DNA of 64,000 bases from Halovivax cerinus (GTDB taxonomy: Archaea; Halobacteriota; Halobacteria; Halobacteriales; Natrialbaceae). Position 1 is the first letter of the stretch; each line of letters starts with the position of its first letter. The stretch covers positions 3,286,001-3,350,000 of the forward strand of contig NZ_CP101824.1 in NCBI RefSeq assembly GCF_024498195.1, given 5' to 3'. This document shows positions 35,972-43,717 of this stretch, piece after piece. Position numbers and translations under genes: made by a program. Below the pieces are notes generated by a model. The model saw only the letters and a program-made list of their open reading frames with translations, searched no databases and had not been told where the DNA came from.

Positions 35972-36397
35972 CTACGGCGACTGCGCCGCGATCGCGTACT
36001 GGATGTGGACGAACTCGTCGAACGTCATCGGTGCTCGTCGCTCGATCTTCTGTTGAATCTCGGTCGGGTCGAGGTCGATTTGCAGTTCGACTGCGAGCGC
36101 CTCGACGTCGAGGACGGCCGTCGTCATACCGAGGAGCAGGTGTTCACACGCTTCCGTTTCGATGGTCTCCGCGTCCGGCTGGTCGGAAGCGAGAGCGGCG
36201 ATCGCGGACGCCGATTCGAGGGATATCGAGGGCGACTCACCGTCGAGGAGGGCAGCGAGGACGTCCTGGTCGATGCCCGTCTCCGCGCTCGAGGGTTCCA
36301 GTCCGACCGAGGAGACGATGGAAGCGAGCTCCTCGTCGTACTCCTCACGGAGCGCCTCCGGCGACGACGGCGCGTCCAGTCTCTGTTCGTAGAACAT
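35972..36397 (-). CDS. DUF5791-type haloarchaeal protein
   Basis: A 141-residue acidic helical protein. It contains GIDQDVLAALLDGESPSISL, which looks like the helix-turn-helix of a lambda-repressor-like domain, followed by EACEHLLLGMTTAVLDVEAL and TPMTFDEFVHIQYAIA-type endings (here APMTFDEFVHIQYAIAAQ). This pattern matches the haloarchaeal family I know as DUF5791. A role in DNA binding is only suggested. The ATG at 36397 removes a long low-quality upstream extension. It is divergent from the GH2-like gene. Confidence 0.85.
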   Translation of the reverse strand: MFYEQRLDAPSSPEALREEYDEELASIVSSVGLEPSSAETGIDQDVLAALLDGESPSISLESASAIAALASDQPDAETIETEACEHLLLGMTTAVLDVEALAVELQIDLDPTEIQQKIERRAPMTFDEFVHIQYAIAAQSP

Positions 36398-36654
36398 ACC
36401 CGACGCGAGGGCGTCGGTCCGGAAAGCCGTTGTTATCCGCGAAGGTCGGCGCGAACGCCTGTCGCCACCTGTGGTGGTCGGCGAATCGGGGCCAAACCCG
36501 TGTCGCGAGCGGACACCATCGATCCCGCCAGCGCAGCAATCGGCCGACCCCAACGGTTCACCCGACGAACCACTATCGACTGGCCTGACAGGGACACCCC
36601 ACGCGCGAATCACAACTGTCGCAACAGCTTTGGCGCCGGCGTTCGGTTGCTGTG

Positions 36655-38538
36655 ATGATGGCCGATACGTGGAGCGGTGGCGTGGTCGCGTCGATGAACG
36701 GCGAGTCGCCGCCGACGGTGCCGACGTGGGAGACGGTCTCGGTCCCCGGCGTCCCGAGTGCATTCGACGGTGAGGAGGGACCGATCGCCTACAGACGAAC
36801 GTTTCCCGACCCGCGAGCCGACGACGCGGAGCGCGCGGAGCTCGAACTGAGAGGCGTCTACGGGCGCGCGCACGTCTGGATCAACGAGACGTACCTCGGC
36901 ACCCACGAGGGCCCGATCGACCCTGCCCGGTTTCGGTTCGAACCGCGGGAGACGAACGAGCTCGTGGTCGCCTGTGAGCCGTCGCCGAGTACAGCGGCGC
37001 TCCGGGATCGGGGCGCCACGGCGGGAGCGGTGGCCGTCCCCGGAATTCGCCACGGAGTCACTGTCCATCGGATCCCCGAATCACGACTTCGGGCCATGCA
37101 GGTGGTCCCCGAGGTCGATGGCGACAAGGCTTCACTCTCGGTGACGGTTTCGGTCGACACGATCGAGCCGATCGACGACGTCGTGACGTTCTCACTCCGG
37201 CCCAACGGGTTTCGAGGCGGTGGCTCGATGGAACGGACGCCGATCGAAGCCGACGGCGACGAACGCGTCGACGTCCGGACGTGCATCGACGTCCGCGACC
37301 CGTCGTTGTGGTGGCCGCGAGAAGCGGGGCCACAGCACCGGTACACCCTCCGGGCCAAGCTCGGAGATCGGTCGATCGAACGGACCATCGGACTCAGAAC
37401 GATCGAGCAGGACGAAGATGGGCTCCGGGTCAACGGGAGGCAGACGCCCGTTCGAGGACTCTCGATTCCACCAGGGGCCTCCCCCACGAACGCCGTCGAC
37501 ACCGCCGTCGACGCGAACGCGACCCTCGTCCGATTCGTCGGGCACGTTCCACCCCGTTCGGTGTACGAACGCTGCGACGAGGCGGGACTCCTCGTCTGGC
37601 AGGACCTTCCGATCACCGCCGAGACTGACGTGGAGACTGCTATCGACGTGGGTGAGCGCCTCGTTCGCCACCGCGACAGCAACCCAAGTCTCGCGGTACT
37701 CGGCGTGCGAGACACCGGACACGCCCCGTTCGACGACCCCGTCGGGACCGGCGCGCTGGCCAGACTCCGGATGCGGTGGCGCGCCTGGAGAGCGAGCGCG
37801 GATCGAACCGCCGCCGACGAGATCGCGAGCGCGCTGGAGGGCGGACTCGCGTCAGTCCCGCTGGTCGGCGCCCCAGGCACCGGCGCAGACGTCGTCCGGT
37901 TCGCCCCCGGCGCCCGCTACGGAGACGCCGAATCGGTCGACTGGCTGTTCGATCGCTACCTCGACGACAGGACGGCGGGCGCCGTCGTGAGTTCGCCCAT
38001 CACGGCGCGTAAGGGGAGACGGAGTGACCACAGTGTGGCGAACGCGGCGGCCGGAGAACCGTCGGACGGAGCCACCGAGGACCCCGTGTCGACTGATGGC
38101 GGAGCGAGCCCTGGTGACGAAGCCGCCGGTGACACAGCACTGCAGGCCAGTGTCGAGAGCCTCCGCCGCAGGCGTACCGGATTCGTCCTCGTCGAACCGC
38201 TCTTCGATTCGGGCACCGTCGCGAGCGGCGACAGCAACTCCGCGACCGATGCGGTCGCTCGGAAGAGCGCACCCGCATTCGAACCGCTCCAGGCCGTCGT
38301 CGAAGGGACACCGACCGCCGGCGACACGGTGACGGTCTGGCTCCTGAACGAAACGCCGGCGGTGAAAGAGGCGACCGTCACCGCACGGCCGGTGACGACC
38401 GACGATCCCCTGACCGCGTCCGTAGCTGGCTTCGATAGCACGGTCGCAGGGACCGTCGAGATACCCGCGGACGCGTCTCACCTCGAGTTGCGAGTCGATA
38501 CCGACGACCGGTCCGTGAGAAACGAGTACACGCTGTAA
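36655..38538 (+). CDS. GH2/beta-mannosidase-like protein, probably non-catalytic
   Basis: A 627-residue protein with the layout of glycoside hydrolase family 2. A jelly-roll sugar-binding domain (about 25-130; YRRTFPDPR, ELRGVYGRAHVWINETYLG) is followed by an Ig-like domain (about 150-245, ending in SLWWPREAGPQHRYTLRAKL) and part of a TIM barrel. The barrel segment YERCDEAGLLVWQDLPI matches beta-mannosidases. Where those enzymes have NHPS...W..NNE, this protein reads RDSNPSLAVLGVRDTG, so the acid/base Glu is missing. The C-terminus (about 450-627) is acidic and Ig-like. Start codons GTG 36652, ATG 36655 and ATG 36658 are adjacent; I use 36655. Confidence 0.75.
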   Translation: MMADTWSGGVVASMNGESPPTVPTWETVSVPGVPSAFDGEEGPIAYRRTFPDPRADDAERAELELRGVYGRAHVWINETYLGTHEGPIDPARFRFEPRETNELVVACEPSPSTAALRDRGATAGAVAVPGIRHGVTVHRIPESRLRAMQVVPEVDGDKASLSVTVSVDTIEPIDDVVTFSLRPNGFRGGGSMERTPIEADGDERVDVRTCIDVRDPSLWWPREAGPQHRYTLRAKLGDRSIERTIGLRTIEQDEDGLRVNGRQTPVRGLSIPPGASPTNAVDTAVDANATLVRFVGHVPPRSVYERCDEAGLLVWQDLPITAETDVETAIDVGERLVRHRDSNPSLAVLGVRDTGHAPFDDPVGTGALARLRMRWRAWRASADRTAADEIASALEGGLASVPLVGAPGTGADVVRFAPGARYGDAESVDWLFDRYLDDRTAGAVVSSPITARKGRRSDHSVANAAAGEPSDGATEDPVSTDGGASPGDEAAGDTALQASVESLRRRRTGFVLVEPLFDSGTVASGDSNSATDAVARKSAPAFEPLQAVVEGTPTAGDTVTVWLLNETPAVKEATVTARPVTTDDPLTASVAGFDSTVAGTVEIPADASHLELRVDTDDRSVRNEYTL

Positions 38539-38814
38539 CCAGAGCGGCTACGGGACACCGAGTACCTGCTATTGTGCGAGGCGGGGAGACCGCGATCGGC
38601 CCGTAGACGGCCCAGCGAACCGTGGTAACGATTTTCACAGGGCGATTTTCCGGTACCTTTAACTAGTGGGCGGCAGTAGTTGCTGGTACCAGAGCGTCAC
38701 CGGTGTGACGCGTATCGCTCGACGACCGATGACAGGAAATCTTACTGACCGAGGTCACGCCGTTTCAGAGCGATTGCTCTCACCGGTGCGGGTATGGCAC
38801 AGAGGCTTGAACAC

Positions 38815-39696
38815 ATGGTAGACGAATCGAAAAACATCGAACTGACAGAGGACGATCTCGAAAACAAATCGAAGGGACAGCTCATCAAGCGGGCCGGTCA
38901 ACTGCGCGATCGGCGAAACGAGCTGAACCAGATGGCTTCCGAACGCGCGTCGAAGCGCGACGATCTCAACGCGAAGACGCGCGAGAAGGTCGACGAGGCC
39001 CAGGAGCACCGCGAGAAACGCGACGAGCTCAACGAGAAGGTCCAGGAGCACAAAGAACAACGCAACGAGCTCAACGCGGATGCCAACGATCTCTTCGACA
39101 AGGTCGACCGCCTCAAGTCCGACCTCGAACTCGACGAGGGCAAGGATCTCGAGGAACTCGAATCCGAGATCGAAGACCTCGAGTTCAAACAGCAGACGGA
39201 AGTGCTCTCGACGGACGAAGAGCGCGAACTCATCGAGAAGATCGAAGCCAAGCGCGAGGAGTACGCGGAGCGAAAGGACAAGTTAGACGGTAGCGACGAA
39301 CTCGAAGACCTCCGCGCAGAGGCGGAAGAAGTCCGCTCCGAGGCCTCGAAACATCACCAGAAGGTGACCGAACTGGCCGACAAGGCCCAGGAGCACCACA
39401 ACCAGATGATCGAGGCCTACCGTGAGGCCGACGACATCCGCGACGACGCCGACGACATGCACGACTCCTTCGTCGAGGCACAGGAGGCAGCCGACCGCCA
39501 CCACGAGGACTTCGTCCGCGTCCAGAAGCGCCTGCGCGAGATGGACAAAGAGGAAGAACAGGAGCGCAAGTCCGCTCGCGACAAGAAGAAAGAGGAAGCA
39601 AAGGAGGAAGCCGAGGAGATCTATCAGAAGTTCAAGGAAGGCGAGACGCTGGAGACCGAGGACCTGATGAAGCTCCAGAAGACGGGTCTCCTGTAA
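38815..39696 (+). CDS. Coiled-coil protein (COG1340-type)
   Basis: A 293-residue, almost entirely helical protein with heptad repeats from about residue 15 to 280 (RDRRNELNQMASERASKRDD, AQEHREKRDELNEKVQEHKE). Low hydrophobicity and many Glu/Lys/Arg charges indicate a long coiled coil. It ends ETEDLMKLQKTGLL, the conserved end of archaeal COG1340 proteins. Its Lys content is high for a haloarchaeal protein. The start is either ATG 38794 or 38815; I favour 38815 (MVDESKNIELTEDD), the usual beginning. The function is unknown; a structural or phosphoserine-phosphatase-associated role has been proposed for relatives. Confidence 0.88.
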   Translation: MVDESKNIELTEDDLENKSKGQLIKRAGQLRDRRNELNQMASERASKRDDLNAKTREKVDEAQEHREKRDELNEKVQEHKEQRNELNADANDLFDKVDRLKSDLELDEGKDLEELESEIEDLEFKQQTEVLSTDEERELIEKIEAKREEYAERKDKLDGSDELEDLRAEAEEVRSEASKHHQKVTELADKAQEHHNQMIEAYREADDIRDDADDMHDSFVEAQEAADRHHEDFVRVQKRLREMDKEEEQERKSARDKKKEEAKEEAEEIYQKFKEGETLETEDLMKLQKTGLL

Positions 39697-39932
39697 GTCC
39701 GCCGATCGGACTGTACCGACGTCGGAGGGCTCTATTCTCCACACGACGCCGTGTCGAGCGGTCCGCTCTTCGAACCCGGCAGGCGGTACGAATCGAGGGC
39801 CACGACTGACTCGGCTCGCGAACGCCGTTCGAACGGCGAGGCCAGCACCAGTGTGTCGGTCGTTCCGTCGGGCTCACCCGTCGGTCGTCGAGGCATCGGC
39901 CCGATCGAACACCGGGCACCGGGTGATCGGAT

Positions 39933-40244
39933 TCACTCCAGGGCCTGGACGACGATGGTTCCGTCGGCATAGACGGTGACCCCGTACTCATCGAGAGGAA
40001 TCCACAAATGGCCGCAGTTGCGATCGCCCGAGCGGTTCGTCGGTGAAAACAGCGACTCCAGGGCGTCGGGGTCCAGACGCTCGTACAACCGGGTTACGTG
40101 TTCTGGTTCGATGTCGGCGAGGCTGGCGACGGCGTCGACGATCGAAACGGTGATCGACTCGTCGTGCTCCCAGTCGTGCTTGCTGGTCGTGGTGGTCGTC
40201 GGTTCGACACCGGTCGTGATGGGTGGGTCGTCGATTGCGTTCAT
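39933..40244 (-). CDS. HalOD1 output-domain protein
   Basis: A 103-residue protein. The segment SITVSIVDAVASLADIEPEH, followed by VTRLYERLDPDALESLFSP and ending YGVTVYADGTIVVQALE, is a complete HalOD1 domain, a haloarchaea-specific output domain often found alone or fused to receivers. The N-terminal 28 residues are a Thr-rich linker. A TATA-like GGTTTTATC on the minus strand (40311-40320) lies about 70 nt upstream of the ATG. It probably takes part in signal transduction, but no partner gene is adjacent. Confidence 0.88.
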   Translation of the reverse strand: MNAIDDPPITTGVEPTTTTTSKHDWEHDESITVSIVDAVASLADIEPEHVTRLYERLDPDALESLFSPTNRSGDRNCGHLWIPLDEYGVTVYADGTIVVQALE

Positions 40245-40560
40245 GAGAGTCTCCCCCGTCCGCTGTGGGTGGCCGCGGTGACAGGGAGTTCCGTGGTATG
40301 CCAACGGAGGAGATAAAACCCCGTCAGACAAATTTCACAATCCTGTCGTACAAAACGAATACGTCACCGCAGTGGGTGCGGGTTACGCGCGGACACTGTC
40401 TTACGTCACTCGGTGTGTCCGTCGGTACGCCGCCACCGCACCACATCGCGACGATGGCAGCGGGTGATCGACTGGCACGTTCGAGAGCGATGTCGAGTCG
40501 CGAACGCCGATCCGCGAGAGGACAAAGGATTTTACGCGGGAGCGAGGATGCTCATACGTC
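40245..40560. other. Intergenic region with two divergent promoters
   Basis: These 316 bases between the divergent HalOD1 and DUF373 genes contain a TATA-like element for each (40311-40320 on the minus strand, GATTTTACG 40529-40537 on the plus strand). I see no gene in the rest. Confidence 0.5.
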
Positions 40561-41718
40561 GTGACCTCGCTGGTCGTCTGTCTGGATCGAAACGACGACG
40601 TCGGTCGCAAGACCGGTCTCTCGACGCCCATCGTTGGCTGGGAGGCCGTTCGGGCTCTCGTGACCGACGTCGGACTCGCAGACCCCGAAGACTCCGGCGT
40701 GAACTCGCTGCTAGAAACGCTTCGCGTGGCTCAGGCGTTACGCGACGACAACGAAGACGTCGTGGTCGCGGTCGTCTCGGGCGAGCGGGAGTCGATGGTG
40801 AGCGCAGACAGAGCTGTGGCCAGACAGCTGGACCAGCTGGTCGCCGAATACGACCTGGAATCGGCCGTCGTCGTCCTCGACAGTACGGACGACGAGCAAC
40901 TCATCCCGATCGTCGAGAGCCGGCTTCGCGTCGATTCCGTCGACCGCGTCGTGGTCAGGCAGGCGCGAGACATCGAGTCGACGTATTACCTGCTGAAACA
41001 GTTTCTCGGCGACGAGGAGTTACGCCAGACGATCCTGGTTCCCGTGGGTCTCACACTCCTCGTCTTTCCGATACTCGCCTCACTTACCACGCTCGCGCAG
41101 GGAGCCGCCGCCATCACGACCGTCATCGGCGTCTTTCTGCTCTACAAGGGGTTCAACGTCGACGAGATACTCACGGCGCTCGCGATCAAGGCCCGCGAGT
41201 CGATCTACTCCGGACAGGTGTCGGTGGTCACGTACGTGGTGGCAGCAGGGCTGACGCTGATCGGCGTCTTCGTCGGCGGGCTCGGCGTCTCCGGCTTAGA
41301 CGACGCCTCCGGTATCTTGCTCCCGATCATGCAATTCGTCAACGACGCCGTTCCGTGGGTGGCGATGGCGGCCCTGGTCGCCAGCGCCGGCCGACTCCTG
41401 GACGAGACGATCCGGGACGAACCGCTCCGCCGTTCGTACCTCAACCTGCCCTTCGTCGTCGTCGCGGTCGGTCTCGTGGTTCGTGGCTTCTCTGCGTACT
41501 TCCTAGAACAGCAAGGAGTCATCGAACCGGTCGATATCCCGGCCGTCTCGATCGGCGCTACCACCATCGCGTCGTTCCAGCTCCCCGCCAGTCAGCGACT
41601 CGCCGTGTACGTCCTCGTCGCGTTCGCGCTCAGCATCGTCGGCGTCAGGCTGACGTCCCGCCTCGCCACGGGCACCATCGACGACTCGGAGTTCGCAGAC
41701 CGGACGGACTCGGACTGA
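40561..41718 (+). CDS. DUF373 family membrane protein
   Basis: A 385-residue DUF373 protein. The N-terminal 150 residues are soluble and Rossmann-like (LVVCLDRNDDVGRKTGLSTP, with VGRKTG conserved in the family). From about residue 160 there are six or so transmembrane helices (LVPVGLTLLVFPILASLTTL, VIGVFLLYKGFNVDEIL). The start is a GTG with TATA GATTTTACG 27 nt upstream, so leaderless. The family is widespread in archaea, and its function is unknown. The gene ends 50 bp before the Dph6-like gene, which has its own TATA. Confidence 0.92.
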   Translation: MTSLVVCLDRNDDVGRKTGLSTPIVGWEAVRALVTDVGLADPEDSGVNSLLETLRVAQALRDDNEDVVVAVVSGERESMVSADRAVARQLDQLVAEYDLESAVVVLDSTDDEQLIPIVESRLRVDSVDRVVVRQARDIESTYYLLKQFLGDEELRQTILVPVGLTLLVFPILASLTTLAQGAAAITTVIGVFLLYKGFNVDEILTALAIKARESIYSGQVSVVTYVVAAGLTLIGVFVGGLGVSGLDDASGILLPIMQFVNDAVPWVAMAALVASAGRLLDETIRDEPLRRSYLNLPFVVVAVGLVVRGFSAYFLEQQGVIEPVDIPAVSIGATTIASFQLPASQRLAVYVLVAFALSIVGVRLTSRLATGTIDDSEFADRTDSD

Positions 41719-41768
41719 GCGACGCCGGGAGACGCCACCCATATATTCTCGCCGCCCGACCTGGCCGT

Positions 41769-42488
41769 ATGAGCGACGGCTACTGGATCTCCCTGTTCTC
41801 GGGCGGAAAGGACTCGTCGTACGCACTCTACCTGGCTGGAGAACGGGGTATCGACGTAGATGCCCTCCTGACGATCCACCCGGCCGGTGACTCGTACATG
41901 TATCACGTCCCGGCGACGGAGCTCGCGACGCTCGCCGCCGAGAGCATCGGGGTTCCGTCGGTCGACGTCCACCCCGACGACTTCGAGACCGACTCGGCCA
42001 CTGACTCGGGACGCCAGGGCGACCGTGAAGTCGAACCGCTCGCCCGCGCGCTCCGGTCACTCGCGTCCGAGGCGGACGACGGACTCGGCGGCCTCGTCGT
42101 CGGTGCCGTAGAAAGCGAGTTCCAGCGAGATCGCGTCGAACGCCTCTGTGACGAGTTCGACTGCGACCTCTTCGCGCCGCTGTGGCACGCCGATCCTCGA
42201 TCGCTCGGAGACGAGATGCTCGAGGCGGGTTTCGAAATCACGATCGTCCAGGTCGCCGCAGGTGGGTTAGACGAGTCGTGGCTCGGACGAACGCTCGACG
42301 CTGACGCGCTCGACGAACTCGACGCGCTGGCGGATAGCCACGGCGTCCATCCGCTCGGGGAAGGTGGCGAGTTCGAGACGATCGTCGTCGACGGACCCCA
42401 CATGGATCGGCGAATCGACGTCGCGTACGAGACCGCGTGGGACGGAACGCGCGGGTCGATAACGGTGACGGACGCGTCGCTCGAGTGA
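41769..42488 (+). CDS. dph6: Diphthine--ammonia ligase (Dph6-like PP-loop ATPase)
   Basis: A 239-residue N-type ATP pyrophosphatase. The PP-loop is LFSGGKDSSYALYLA (SGGKDSS at 11-17), and the family segment VVGAVESEFQRDRVERLCDE, followed by LFAPLWHADP and HPLGEGGEFETIVVDGP, identifies it as the archaeal Dph6/MJ0570 type. It would amidate diphthine on elongation factor 2. CACCCATATATTC centred about 27 nt before the ATG is a clear TATA, so the transcript is leaderless. The length matches the short archaeal form without the RidA-like domains of the eukaryotic enzyme. Confidence 0.93.
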   Translation: MSDGYWISLFSGGKDSSYALYLAGERGIDVDALLTIHPAGDSYMYHVPATELATLAAESIGVPSVDVHPDDFETDSATDSGRQGDREVEPLARALRSLASEADDGLGGLVVGAVESEFQRDRVERLCDEFDCDLFAPLWHADPRSLGDEMLEAGFEITIVQVAAGGLDESWLGRTLDADALDELDALADSHGVHPLGEGGEFETIVVDGPHMDRRIDVAYETAWDGTRGSITVTDASLE

Positions 42489-42500
42489 GCGGACAGGCAG

Positions 42501-42557
42501 CGGCGGTGTGGGCTGCAGGCGGAGGTGTGGGCTGCAGGTGGCGGTGTGGGCTGCAGG
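42501..42557. repeat. 19-bp tandem repeat, three units
   Basis: YGGMGGTGTGGGCTGCAGG occurs at 42501-42519, 42520-42538 and 42539-42557 with one or two changes per copy; each unit includes a PstI-type CTGCAG palindrome. The tract starts 12 bp after the Dph6-like gene. Confidence 0.92.
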
Positions 42558-42601
42558 CGGCGTGGCGCGCCGATGGCGATCGGTCGCAGTGTGAGTCGTA
42601 T

Positions 42602-42680
42602 GTCGACGGTACCGATCGTGTCAGTCGCGAGTCGACGGTACCGATCGTGTCAGTCGCGAGTCGACGTTACCGATCGTTCG
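42602..42680. repeat. 29-bp tandem repeat running into a gene 3' end
   Basis: The unit beginning GTCGACGGTACCGATCGTGT occupies 42602-42630 and 42631-42659 exactly, and a third partial copy (42660-42680) continues across the stop codon and last codons of the sugar-nucleotide transferase gene. The repeats may therefore derive from the gene's 3' end. Confidence 0.93.
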
Positions 42681-43635
42681 AGATATGCGTGTGCGCGCCG
42701 ATGAGTGCCGTCGCGAGGTTTACGTCCTCTAGCAGGGTGTCCTCGTCGATGATCGAGCCGCGGATGTCGGCGTTCTGGAGGGTGACGTTTGGGAAGACCA
42801 CGGATCGTTCCAGGTGCGTGCCGACGATCTCGGCGTCGGCCATGACGTGGACGTTCTCCCCGATCGTCGCGTCTTCGAGCGTCGCCGCTTCGGAGACCAG
42901 CGAATCGCCGTCCAAGTGCCAGGCGACGGCGTCGAGGTAACTCTCGGGTGTTCCGATGTCGAACCAGGCGTCCTCGAACGTGTACGCGTAGGTCGGACGG
43001 CGTTCCTGGAGCCACTGGATGAACCAGCCGGGTTCGTCCGGGTTGTTTCCGTCCGCGAGGTAGGTGGCGATCAGGTCGACCGCCTCGGCCGGGAACGCAT
43101 AGCAGGCGATTGAGACGAGCGTGCTGTTCGGTTCGTCGGGCTTCTCCTGGAAGTCGACGACTCGATCGTCGTCCAGCTCGACCAGCCCGTACTCGCTCGC
43201 CCGTTCGATCGACCCCACGTCGTAGGCGGCGATCGTCGGAGCCTCGCGCGACTCGTAGTAATCGAGGAAGTCGGGAACGTCGAACGAGAGCAGGTTGTCG
43301 CCGGCGATCACGAGGAGTTCGTCGTCGACGGCTTCGCGTTCGATCAGCTGGGCCAGCGCTCCCATCACGCCGAACTTCTCGTCCTCTTCGGTCGTCTCCT
43401 CGACGGAAAGCTGCGGTTTCTCGTAGTCCGCATCTGCGAGATGGGCCTCGAACTCGGGGGCGAACCGCTCGTTCGTGCTGACGTACACCGTGTCGATGCG
43501 ATCGTCGGCCTCCAGATCGTCGAAGATACGGTCGACGACGGTCGTCTCCCCGATCGGCAGGAACATCTTGGGGCGATTCTTCGTGATCGGCCACAGTCGT
43601 GTCGCGTAGCCACCCGCAAGGACGACGGCCTTCAT
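42667..43635 (-). CDS. Sugar-1-phosphate nucleotidyltransferase
   Basis: A 322-residue GT-A-like nucleotidyltransferase (glucose-1-phosphate thymidylyl/uridylyltransferase or mannose-1-phosphate guanylyltransferase type). The signature LAGGYATRLWPITKNRPKMF, then LPIGETTVVDRI, binds NTP and Mg; LLVIAGDNLLSFD carries the metal Asp, FQEKPDEPNS is the sugar-binding Glu-Lys, and WFDIGTPESYLDA closes the core. A left-handed beta-helix (residues about 240-315; ATIGENVHVM, AEIVGTHLERSVVFPN) follows. The TATA GTCTTATCG is 25 nt upstream. It probably supplies glycan precursors; the base and sugar cannot be told. Confidence 0.92.
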   Translation of the reverse strand: MKAVVLAGGYATRLWPITKNRPKMFLPIGETTVVDRIFDDLEADDRIDTVYVSTNERFAPEFEAHLADADYEKPQLSVEETTEEDEKFGVMGALAQLIEREAVDDELLVIAGDNLLSFDVPDFLDYYESREAPTIAAYDVGSIERASEYGLVELDDDRVVDFQEKPDEPNSTLVSIACYAFPAEAVDLIATYLADGNNPDEPGWFIQWLQERRPTYAYTFEDAWFDIGTPESYLDAVAWHLDGDSLVSEAATLEDATIGENVHVMADAEIVGTHLERSVVFPNVTLQNADIRGSIIDEDTLLEDVNLATALIGAHTHISNDR

Positions 43636-43717
43636 GGCACCCGATTCAGTGTGAGGCGATAAGACAGTTACTCTTGGGCGCCGTGACCGTGGACTGGCTC
43701 GGGACGGCGAGACGACC

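Noticed and set aside
38653-38680. A second bop-like UAS (GGTACCTTTAACTAGTGGG) before the coiled-coil gene
   Set aside because: The core ACTAG is present, but the TTnGG half is not matched and the distance to the start is about 140 bp.
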